From: Sulfitobacter sp.
GTDB taxonomy: Bacteria; Pseudomonadota; Alphaproteobacteria; Rhodobacterales; Rhodobacteraceae
Direction of reading: 5' to 3'
DNA length: 8,845 nucleotides
Assembly (NCBI GenBank): GCA_024636405.1
Contig: JAGXHC010000246.1
Coordinates: 1 to 8,845, forward strand
Positions 1-6,915 of this stretch are shown one piece after another. A program made the translations under genes and the position numbers. The stretch's first letter is position 1, and each line of letters begins with the position of its first letter. Below the pieces are notes generated by a model. The model ran no database searches. It had not been told where the DNA came from and saw only the letters and a list, made by a program, of their open reading frames with translations.

Positions 1-351
1 CAACAATGCTTCGCCGATCGCGGTAGAGTAATTGCGCCACCTTCGGGGGTCGGCGGCAATCCGATCCGCCAGCGCCGCCACATCCGCGGCTGTATCCATT
101 GCCGTCCAGTTCAGGGTCTGTATCTGCCGCGAAGCGCCAGACCACTGGATCAGCGTGACCTGCGCGCGCTGATCTACCAGCGCCTCCACCACGATCCCGT
201 CACGCAATGCTGCGGCCAGCCCGTCCATCTGGGTGCGGTATTCCTGCGTATCCACTGATCCAGACACATCCACGGCCAGCACCAGCGCCAGTTCGCAAGG
301 TGCTGCGATGGTTGGACAGAGGGCAAGTACAAGGGCAAAGAGATGACGCAT
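1..351 (-). CDS. DUF1194 (VWA-like) secreted protein, N-terminal part
   Basis: The first 117 residues are present; the gene runs off the window start. Residues 1-18 form a signal peptide (hydrophobic FALVLAL core, then TIAAP), so the protein is probably exported. From residue 21 the sequence enters a von Willebrand factor A-like fold: ALVLAVDVSGSVD holds the metal-binding DxSxS motif (D28, S30, S32), and YSTAIGEAL offers the MIDAS threonine at T110. The phrases GLAAALRD and IQWSGASRQ are typical of DUF1194 proteins, common in Rhodobacteraceae. The molecular role of the family is unknown; a metal-dependent protein-protein contact outside the cytoplasm is inferred from the fold. An in-frame ATG five codons upstream (position 366) is an alternative start; neither start has a strong ribosome binding site. 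The gene lies downstream of the mdh terminator, so it is probably transcribed separately. Confidence 0.85.
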   Translation of the reverse strand, partial: MRHLFALVLALCPTIAAPCELALVLAVDVSGSVDTQEYRTQMDGLAAALRDGIVVEALVDQRAQVTLIQWSGASRQIQTLNWTAMDTAADVAALADRIAADPRRWRNYSTAIGEALL

Positions 352-475
352 GCCTGAGCCTATCATGGGTGCGCCCAAAGCTGCATGTCGTTTTTGGTGA
401 CGGGATCACGGGATATCGGCACGCTTCGATATCTGGCACCCGAGCATCGGTTTTTTCGATAAAACCCCCAATATG

Positions 476-503
476 AAAAAGCGCGCCACAAGGGCGCGCC
501 TTT
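476..503 (-). terminator. Intrinsic terminator of mdh
   Basis: Read on the minus strand, a 7-bp GC-only stem (GCGCGCC / GGCGCGC, plus positions 493-499 and 481-487) closes a 5-nt loop and is followed by TTTTT. It starts about 28 nt after the mdh stop codon. The run of A before the stem could let it work weakly in the other direction too. Confidence 0.85.
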
Positions 504-527
504 AGATTGGTCAGCCCTGGCAGATGC

Positions 528-1655
<1,128 letters not shown>

Positions 1656-1662
1656 TTAGCTC

Positions 1663-2610
1663 TTAGTCTTCATATTCAGGAAGTGTCTCGAGCTGTTCTT
1701 CGGTGCTGTCGATGTAGATGCGGAAATCGTTCGCATCGCCATTGCGGATGATCTGAAGCTCTTCAAAAGAGATCTTCACAGTCCGCTCACCCATGCCCAG
1801 GAAACCACCGATATCGGACAGCACGTATTCAATTTTGCCATCATCGGCGACGATCAGTTCGTCGATCTCGCCGACGTCCTCATCGTTAGCACCGTAGATG
1901 CGTGCGCCTTCCAGATCGTCAGCGGTCATTTCGCTCCACTCAACGTCCTGATAACCTTCACGCTGAATAGCGGGGCGGGTCAGCATTGTACGCTCGGCAG
2001 TAGCAGGAGCGGTGCTGACTTCGGCTTCGGCGTTCGCGGCCATTTCTTCGGTCTTCACTTCCGCGTTTTCAGCCATTTCCTCAGTTTTCACTTCGGCGTT
2101 TTCGGCCATTTCTTCGGTTTTGACTTCAGCGTTTTCGGCAACCTGCTCGGTTTCCGCAACTTCCTGCGTCATGTCATCACCCATGACGCGGTCGAATTCG
2201 GGCGCCTGCTCAAGAGCTTCCTTTGAAGTCTTCACAACCAGAAAGCGGTCATTGCTGTCGCCTTCTTCGCGGACAATCTTGATTGCGTCCATGGAAACGC
2301 TCACGTCACGTTCGCCCAGACCCAAGAAACCGCCAACGCCCAGAATTACGGCAGTCACTTCGCCATTCGCGTTCACGATCAGGTCGTTGATTTCGCCGAT
2401 GTCATCCCATTCCTGCTCTGCACCGACAGCGACCATGGCGTCATTGTCGTACTCGGTCTCAGAATTGTAGATGCGCATGCCGATCAGGTCAGATGCGAAA
2501 AAATCGCCCTGCTCAACTTTGACCATGCCGAAGTTGCCAGTGTGCGCATCCGCATAGGCTGCACCAGTCATGGTAAGAAGGACGGCTGTAGTGCTCAAAA
2601 AGCGTTTCAT
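1663..2610 (-). CDS. Secreted protein with two PRC-barrel domains
   Basis: This 315-residue protein has a signal peptide (KRFLSTTAVLLTMTGAAYA, probable cleavage after residue 20) and two PRC-barrel domains. The first spans about residues 29-130 and the second about 220-302. Each contains the same signature, GGFLGLGER at 93-101 and GGFLGMGER at 268-276, after a strand reading EINDLIV or EIDELIV. They are joined by an acidic linker (about 140-215) with three identical 11-residue repeats. PRC barrels are small beta domains that mediate protein or RNA contacts; in this exported setting the partner is unknown. The ATG at 2610 was chosen because GGAG lies eight bases upstream and the signal peptide begins there; an upstream extension of 17 codons would bury the signal peptide. 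The mature protein is very acidic. It appears to be a single-gene unit with its own terminator. Confidence 0.93.
   Translation of the reverse strand: MKRFLSTTAVLLTMTGAAYADAHTGNFGMVKVEQGDFFASDLIGMRIYNSETEYDNDAMVAVGAEQEWDDIGEINDLIVNANGEVTAVILGVGGFLGLGERDVSVSMDAIKIVREEGDSNDRFLVVKTSKEALEQAPEFDRVMGDDMTQEVAETEQVAENAEVKTEEMAENAEVKTEEMAENAEVKTEEMAANAEAEVSTAPATAERTMLTRPAIQREGYQDVEWSEMTADDLEGARIYGANDEDVGEIDELIVADDGKIEYVLSDIGGFLGMGERTVKISFEELQIIRNGDANDFRIYIDSTEEQLETLPEYED
2041..2139 (-). repeat. Three 33-bp tandem repeats coding an 11-residue motif
   Basis: The linker of the PRC protein contains three consecutive copies of AENAEVKTEEM (residues 158-168, 169-179, 180-190), followed by a decayed copy starting AANAEAEV. 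The three DNA units differ from each other at 5, 4 and 4 positions. Every difference is at a third codon position and synonymous, so the peptide is identical in all three. Confidence 0.95.
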
Positions 2611-2618
2611 AATAGTTA

Positions 2619-2625
2619 CTCCTTT
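2619..2625 (-). promoter_or_regulatory. Ribosome binding site of the PRC-barrel gene
   Basis: AAAGGAG on the minus strand, eight bases before the ATG at 2610. It decides this start over the longer reading frame that begins at 2661. Confidence 0.85.
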
Positions 2626-2656
2626 GATACTCGAGTGCTGATCACTCTTCTGGGAG

Positions 2657-2685
2657 GACAACAGCGTTGCCTGCGCAATGGTTCC
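2657..2685 (-). promoter_or_regulatory. Candidate ECF/general-stress sigma promoter of the PRC gene
   Basis: On the minus strand GGAAC (2681-2685) is followed after 18 bases by GTTGTC (2657-2662). This resembles the GGAAC / GTT promoters of the alphaproteobacterial general stress sigma factors (EcfG, RpoE2). The -10-like element lies 46 bases before the start codon, a reasonable leader length. The match is short, so this is an inference from pattern and position only. Confidence 0.4.
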
Positions 2686-3249
2686 CGCCCCATCACATTA
2701 ATTCACGACATTTCTACTTATGGTTTAGCGATTCCATTTCCGATTCTGCAATTTAGAGACACTTGGGACGGGCCGATGTGATTGCACAGTTTGCCCTCGC
2801 TGGAATCTCTCCACAATCCGACCCGCTGCCACCTTGCGCCTACGGTGCGCGTCCTTGATAAGGTGGTTGTGCAGGTGTGGCGCGATAGGTTTGTAATCAA
2901 TGCCACTGCACCGCAATACTGCCGTTTTCCGCAGCTGCGCACACGACTATTCTATATGGCCGATGCGCAGCACATTTTGAATGTGATTGTCACGCAGGAC
3001 ACATTGAAACGCATGGTTAATGCGATCCGCGACGCGCGACAGGTCGTCATCGTCGGGGGCAAATTTCGGCTTGATATGACAGCTTGCTTTGATTGAATTC
3101 GGCCCGGCAAACTGATGTTCGCGCGGGCCAAAGATATTTCTTCGCAATTGGTTTCGTGGCAGCGCCGACTTAGAATTGCCGGGTTAGGCGCAGCTAACGA
3201 GCCAGCGCTGGCACCGAACCGATCACAATATACAACTGCGGCGCCAAAA
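2686..3249. other. Stretch without a convincing gene
   Basis: I see no reliable gene here. Several short open frames exist on both strands, but none combines a ribosome binding site, a recognisable family and consistent coding bias. The longest (plus strand, TTG 2782 to 3096) has no Shine-Dalgarno sequence; its last 40 or so codons faintly recall the linker before the SIS domain of RpiR-family regulators (ARQVVIVGGKF), but this is not enough to call a gene or pseudogene. A perfect 12-bp palindrome, GCCAGCGCTGGC, lies at 3201-3212 downstream of the small secreted protein gene, without a T run. Confidence 0.5.
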
Positions 3250-3582
3250 TCAGGCGTCGTTGCCCTTCGCGGGCAGCGCCTCGGCCAGTTCCTCAAACGC
3301 CTGCCCGGAAGCGACCAGACAGGTTAGCCCGTTCGGCGAAGTGACTGTGATGGTCCAACTGCCCGTTTCGGCAGACGCGAAAACCTCAATCACGGCATTA
3401 TTCGCGCCCAGCCCCATGGACTGCCGGGATTCGCCATACCCTTCAGCCAGGCGTTCAACCACGATCTGGCGAGGGCCGCAGTTTCTGCGGGTTTCGGCAG
3501 CAACATCCGTGGTGACGGCCAGTACAAGGGCCGCCGCAGCGGTCAGTGTCGCCACATGAAAAATCTTGACTGAGGGTTTCAT
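3250..3582 (-). CDS. Small secreted two-cysteine protein, unknown function
   Basis: This 110-residue protein begins with a signal peptide (hydrophobic core about 10-23, probable cleavage after DVAA at residue 29). The mature part of about 80 residues has exactly two cysteines, C35 (NCGPR) and C88 (LTCLVA), which may form a disulfide in the periplasm. Recognisable stretches are VVERLAEGYGESRQS, GLGANNAVIEVFAS, GSWTITVT and FEELAEALP; I recall similar small proteins in other roseobacters but know no function. The ATG at 3582 was chosen because AAGG lies eight bases upstream and the signal peptide starts well there. In-frame ATGs at 3597 and 3621 have poorer upstream sequence. The gene is divergent from the mcl2 operon across a 327-bp gap. 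Confidence 0.82.
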   Translation of the reverse strand: MKPSVKIFHVATLTAAAALVLAVTTDVAAETRRNCGPRQIVVERLAEGYGESRQSMGLGANNAVIEVFASAETGSWTITVTSPNGLTCLVASGQAFEELAEALPAKGNDA

Positions 3583-3909
3583 AGCATATGCCTTCATTCG
3601 AAAGGCGGCACCCGCAATCATCTGGCCTGATCCGGGATTTTCCCGGCGATGACCGGGCGGCCCGGTTTCAACGACGTCTGCATGCCCACTTCCGCAAAGG
3701 TTCGGCGGCCTTGCCGAAACGGCCCTCCAAGGCGGGATGCAACAGGGATGAGCCTGCGCCAGAGATTTGAAATAAAGGTTAACGGTGCGTCCGATAGTCG
3801 GCTACATTTGAACTTTGCTGCACTGCGGCACCTTTGCACTTGAAACTTTCAGTCAAAAATGCCCCTTTCCGCGCAACACTATTGCCCGCCAACTGATATG
3901 AGGCTCAAG
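3583..3909. promoter_or_regulatory. Divergent intergenic region before the mcl2 operon
   Basis: This region must hold the promoters of the small secreted protein (minus) and of the mcl2 operon (plus), though I find no clear -35/-10 pair. Visible structure includes a GC-rich palindrome CCGGGCGGCCCGG at 3652-3664 and a 6-bp hairpin TTCGGC / GCCGAA at 3701-3718. An AT-richer stretch at 3805-3860 contains CTTTGC twice and GCAC three times. Short open frames here look non-coding. Confidence 0.5.
3900..3903 (+). promoter_or_regulatory. Ribosome binding site of the CitE-family gene
   Basis: GAGG, six bases before the ATG at 3910. It favours this start over ATGs at 3859 and 3898, which lack such a site. 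The resulting length of 285 residues fits the family. Confidence 0.8.
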
Positions 3910-4767
3910 ATGACCAAGCTCACCCGCCCACTGCGCTCTGTCCTCTACATTCCCGCGTCCAAGCCGCGCGCGGTGGACAAGGCGCGCGGTCTGGCCTGCG
4001 ATGCGATCATCTTTGATCTGGAAGATGCCGTCTCCCCACTGGAAAAGGCGACCGCCCGCGACACCCTGGCCGAAGCCTTGGCTCAGGGCGGTTACGGGGC
4101 GCGCCTGCGGGTGATCCGCATCAATGAGCTCGACACGCAATGGGGCGTGCAGGATGCAAAAGCGGCAGTGGAAATGCAGCCCGACGCGATCTTGTTGCCC
4201 AAGGTCGGCACCCCCGCAGATCTGGAAGCCTTGGCTGATATCACCGGGCAAATCCCGTTGTGGGCAATGATGGAAACGCCCGGCGCGATGCTGAACGCAC
4301 CTGCGATCGCCGCGCATCGACAGTTGCAGGCGATGGTCATGGGCACCAATGATCTGGCAAAGGATTTGCAAACCCGGTTCCGCCCCGACCGTTTGCCGCT
4401 GCTTACGGGCCTAAGCCTGTGCGTACTCGCGGCCAAAGCCCACGGCGTTGCGATCGTCGACGGCGTCTATAATGCCTTCAAGGACGACGATGGACTGCGC
4501 GCGGAATGCGACCAAGGCCGCGACATGGGGTTTGATGGCAAGACGCTGATCCATCCCGCACAGCTTGCCGTTGCCAATCCCGCCTTCTCTCCCTCCGAGG
4601 AAGAGGCCGATCTTGCCCGCCGCCAGATCGCCGCCTTTGAGGACGCTCAGGCGGCCGGTCAGGGCGTCGCGGTCGTGGATGGCAGCATCGTGGAAAACCT
4701 GCATGTTGCCACCGCCCGCGATACGCTGGCTAAACTGGCAGCCATTCAAACCCTGGAACAGGAGTGA
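3910..4767 (+). CDS. mcl2: CitE-family malyl-CoA thioesterase/lyase, probable Mcl2
   Basis: This 285-residue cytoplasmic protein belongs to the HpcH/HpaI-CitE TIM-barrel family. YIPASKPR (13-20) begins the barrel. FDLEDAV (35-41), R70 of VIRIN, and PKV (97-99) line the active site. E122 of METPGA and D148 of GTNDLAKDL are the expected Mg ligands, and GFDGKTLIHPAQ (207-218) contacts the CoA ester. The gene sits in one operon with mesaconyl-CoA hydratase, as Mcl2 does in R. sphaeroides, where it acts as (3S)-malyl-CoA thioesterase, releasing malate in the ethylmalonyl-CoA pathway. The length is closer to Mcl2 than to the longer lyase Mcl1, but sequence alone does not separate thioesterase from lyase activity, so another CitE-like lyase remains possible. 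The stop overlaps the ribosome binding site of the next gene, suggesting coupled translation. Confidence 0.78.
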   Translation: MTKLTRPLRSVLYIPASKPRAVDKARGLACDAIIFDLEDAVSPLEKATARDTLAEALAQGGYGARLRVIRINELDTQWGVQDAKAAVEMQPDAILLPKVGTPADLEALADITGQIPLWAMMETPGAMLNAPAIAAHRQLQAMVMGTNDLAKDLQTRFRPDRLPLLTGLSLCVLAAKAHGVAIVDGVYNAFKDDDGLRAECDQGRDMGFDGKTLIHPAQLAVANPAFSPSEEEADLARRQIAAFEDAQAAGQGVAVVDGSIVENLHVATARDTLAKLAAIQTLEQE

Positions 4768-4772
4768 TTCCC

Positions 4773-5330
4773 ATGACCTTGCTCATTCTCGGACTGATCC
4801 TTTGGGTAGGTGCACATTGGTTCAAACGGCTGCTGCCGAAGCAGCGCGCACGGATGGGCGACGCCGGGCGCGGGGCGGTGGCAATCGGCGTGATCGTAGC
4901 TTTGGGTTTGATCATTATCGGCTACCGCGGGGCCGATTTCATTGCGGTCTGGTCGCCGCCTGCCTTTCTTGTTCACGTCAATAACCTGCTGATGCTGCTG
5001 GCATTCTGGGTCTATGGCTCCAGTGCCGCCAAGGGCGCAAAGGCGTGGCCCGCTTACAAGACACGCCACCCGCAACTGCTGGCGGTCAAGATCTGGGCCG
5101 TGGCACACCTGCTGGTAAACGGTGATCTGGCGTCAATACTGCTGTTCGGCACGCTGCTGATATGGGCCGTCATCTCTGTGATATTGATCAACCGCGCGGA
5201 GCCACACTGGACCCCGCCCGCACCCGCAGGCAAGGCCACCTATATCCGCCTGATCGTTATCTCGCTGGTGATTTTCGCGATCGTCGCCGCCATCCACGTC
5301 TGGCTTGGTGTCTGGCCGTTCCCGTCGTAA
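4773..5330 (+). CDS. NnrU-family integral membrane protein
   Basis: This 185-residue inner-membrane protein has about five hydrophobic helices (roughly 1-19, 35-51, 68-86, 117-139, 158-179). The NnrU-family signature is clear: RHPQLLAVKIWAVAHLLVNGD (98-118), with LLFGTLLIWAV following. NnrU was named for a gene linked to nitrite and nitric oxide reduction in Rhodobacter, but many paralogues lie elsewhere and their function is unknown. No denitrification gene is visible here, so I give no symbol. The ATG at 4773 has GGAG eight bases upstream, overlapping the mcl2 stop; a GTG at 4764 inside that site is less likely. It is second in the mcl2-mch operon, which suggests some link to CoA-ester metabolism, but nothing in the sequence shows it. 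Confidence 0.87.
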   Translation: MTLLILGLILWVGAHWFKRLLPKQRARMGDAGRGAVAIGVIVALGLIIIGYRGADFIAVWSPPAFLVHVNNLLMLLAFWVYGSSAAKGAKAWPAYKTRHPQLLAVKIWAVAHLLVNGDLASILLFGTLLIWAVISVILINRAEPHWTPPAPAGKATYIRLIVISLVIFAIVAAIHVWLGVWPFPS

Positions 5331-5346
5331 TCTTTCGGAGCCCGCT

Positions 5347-5550
5347 ATGAAACTATACCGTTTCCTGTCCCAAGAGGACACGTCCGCATTCTGCCACAAG
5401 GTCACCGATGCGTTGAACAAGGGCTGGGAGCTTTATGGCACCCCGACCCAGACCTGGGATCATGCCGCAGGTGTCATGCGCTGCGGCCAGGCTGTGACGA
5501 AGGAGGTCGAAGGCACCTATACGCCTGACACAAAACTGGGGGCGCACTGA
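5347..5550 (+). CDS. DUF1737 domain protein
   Basis: This 67-residue soluble protein has no signal peptide or membrane segment. It matches the small DUF1737 family: MKLYRFL at the start, FCHKVTDALNKGWELYG (15-31), then GVMRCGQAV (42-50) and a C-terminal KEVEG. Cysteines at 16 and 46 are its only ones. The length is normal for the family, whose function is unknown. CGGAG lies six bases before the ATG. It follows the NnrU-family gene by 16 nt, and its TGA stop is immediately followed by the ATG of mch, so translation of mch is probably coupled to it. A small accessory or regulatory role for a neighbouring enzyme is only a guess. Confidence 0.87.
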   Translation: MKLYRFLSQEDTSAFCHKVTDALNKGWELYGTPTQTWDHAAGVMRCGQAVTKEVEGTYTPDTKLGAH

Positions 5551-6594
5551 ATGGCGCAACAGCACGCAAAGACCAATGCGGGTCGGTTTTTTGAAGATTA
5601 TACTGTCGGTGAGACGATCCAGCACGCTGTGCCGCGTACGGTAAAGGCGGGCGAACGCGCGCTCTATCATATGCTCTATCCTGCGCGGCATACACTATAT
5701 TCCTCGGATCAATTTGCACAGGCTTGTGGCCTGCCTTCCAGCCCGCTGGACGACATGATCGCGTTTCACATCGTTTTCGGTAAGACCGTCCCAGACGTTT
5801 CGTTGAATGCAGTGGCCAATCTTGGGTATGCGCAGGGCCGTTGGCTTTTGCCCGTATGGCCGGGCGACACCCTGCGCAGCACGTCCGAAGTGATCGGTGT
5901 GAAACAAAACTCAAATGGCAAGACCGGCGTGGTCTGGGTGCGCACCACAGGGCTTAACCAACACGACCAGACGGTGCTGGAATATGTCCGCTGGGTTATG
6001 GTGCGCAAGCGCGACGCGGATGCGCCTGCGCCTGAAACCGTGATGCCAACCCTGCCCACCGCGCTAAGCGCGGGCGAACTGCGGATTCCTGAGGGATTGG
6101 ATTTCACCCATTATGACTTCGCGCTCGCGGGGGAACCGCACCGCTGGGGTGACTATAAGATCGGCGAACAGATTGACCATGTCGATGGTGTAACCGTGGA
6201 AGAGGCCGAACACATGATGGCCACCCGCCTTTGGCAGAACACCGCCAAGGTGCATTTCGATACCTCTGCGCGCCCGGACGGCAGTCGCCTGATCTATGGC
6301 GGCCACATTATTTCCATGGCGCGGGCGCTGTCTTTCAACGGGTTGGCAAATGCGCAGATGGTGGTGGGGCTTAACGGCGGCGCGCACGCCAACCCCTGCC
6401 TTGCCGGCGACACCATCCGCGCATGGTCCGAGGTGCTGGACAAGGCGGACACTCCCGCCCCCGGTGTGGGCGCGATCCGGCTGCGGCTGGTCGCGACCAA
6501 GGGCGGCGCGCCCTTCATGCTGCGCGGCGATGACGGCAAATATTTGCCCGACGTGCTGCTGGATCTGGATTATTGGGCGCTGATCCCCATGTGA
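5551..6594 (+). CDS. mch: Mesaconyl-CoA hydratase (double hot-dog MaoC type)
   Basis: This 347-residue cytoplasmic enzyme interconverts mesaconyl-C1-CoA and beta-methylmalyl-CoA in the ethylmalonyl-CoA pathway. It has two MaoC hot-dog domains. The N-terminal one (about 10-155) contains FHIVFGKTVPDVSLNAVANLGY (72-93) and VLEYVRWVMVRKRD. The C-terminal one (about 195-345) contains IDHVDGVTVEEAEH (208-221), TRLWQNTAKVHFD (225-237) and IYGGHIISMARALSFNGLANA (248-268). In the hydratase motif DxNPxH the aspartate position is N230 here, with H235 kept. From memory, the R. sphaeroides enzyme (343 residues) has the same QNTA-VHF stretch, so this is a family trait rather than damage. The start directly abuts the preceding stop, with GGGG about eight bases upstream. 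It is the last gene of the mcl2 operon. Activity on related acyl-CoAs cannot be excluded. Confidence 0.92.
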   Translation: MAQQHAKTNAGRFFEDYTVGETIQHAVPRTVKAGERALYHMLYPARHTLYSSDQFAQACGLPSSPLDDMIAFHIVFGKTVPDVSLNAVANLGYAQGRWLLPVWPGDTLRSTSEVIGVKQNSNGKTGVVWVRTTGLNQHDQTVLEYVRWVMVRKRDADAPAPETVMPTLPTALSAGELRIPEGLDFTHYDFALAGEPHRWGDYKIGEQIDHVDGVTVEEAEHMMATRLWQNTAKVHFDTSARPDGSRLIYGGHIISMARALSFNGLANAQMVVGLNGGAHANPCLAGDTIRAWSEVLDKADTPAPGVGAIRLRLVATKGGAPFMLRGDDGKYLPDVLLDLDYWALIPM

Positions 6595-6915
6595 TCACGG
6601 AACGTGCCGGCAAGCGACAACACGCCATGGTGGGTTTTGGACCCTACACCGACGCCGCCGTTCAGCGGATCGCACATATTACGTGGTGAGAGGGTCGTCC
6701 AATCCGCATCGCCCGCCGCAACAACCTCTCGAAATTTAAACGAATTGAAGCGATTCGCGACAGACTGCGGAATTTGTGATCACACGCATTTGACGTGTGA
6801 TCACAAATGTCGCTTTAGGCTGGCATATTGCCGCGCAGTGCTGAAAACTGGCTTTCGAACGCAAAGACTAGCCCGCATACTGCGGGTTGACTGGAACAAT
6901 GACGGGACCGTTTCT
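6595..6915 (+). promoter_or_regulatory. Spacer between mch and sucC
   Basis: These 321 bases separate the mcl2-mch operon from sucC. The reading frame of sucC is open through nearly all of it, but the translation resembles no protein, and the homology of SucC starts at 6916. The dominant structure is the twin palindrome at 6772-6808. No typical T-tailed terminator for mch is visible, so read-through into sucC is possible. Confidence 0.6.
6772..6808. promoter_or_regulatory. Twin palindrome: candidate operator or hairpin upstream of sucC
   Basis: Two identical 10-bp self-complementary sequences, TGTGATCACA, lie at 6775-6784 and 6796-6805, 21 bp apart, which is two turns of the helix. Their flanks are also symmetric, so the whole forms a perfect 15-bp inverted repeat (6772-6786 and 6794-6808) around a 7-nt loop. 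GCGAC (6757-6761) and GTCGC (6809-6813) can extend the stem after a 10-nt bulge. The arms are AT-rich at their ends and only a short TTT follows, so an operator for a dimeric regulator is more likely than a terminator. The regulator is unknown. Confidence 0.7.

Noticed and set aside
2012..2470. Plus-strand open frame rich in Ser, Ala and Phe opposite the PRC gene
   Set aside because: Its repetitive look is the mirror of the 11-residue repeats on the minus strand; no ribosome binding site or family.
3649..3843. Short plus-strand frame (64 codons) in the divergent region
   Set aside because: No ribosome binding site, no recognisable sequence, and it lies in the probable promoter region of two flanking genes.
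3805..3850. Binding site for a short-chain acyl-CoA regulator (ScfR/PccR, TTTGCAAA-like) upstream of mcl2
   Set aside because: Only partial matches such as CTTTGCAC and CTTTGC are present, with no full motif or clear symmetric pair.
5183..5190. TTGATCAA as an FNR site inside the NnrU-family gene
   Set aside because: FNR sites need TTGAT and ATCAA separated by four bases; this is a compact palindrome within coding sequence.
6757..6816. The inverted repeat before sucC as the intrinsic terminator of mch
   Set aside because: The stem is not GC-rich and only TTT follows, 170 nt after the stop; the internal palindromes fit an operator better. It is not fully excluded.
6604..6915. N-terminal extension of SucC in an open frame from GTG 6604
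   Set aside because: SucC homology begins exactly at MNIHEYQAK (6916), the extension resembles no protein, and it reads through the inverted repeat.
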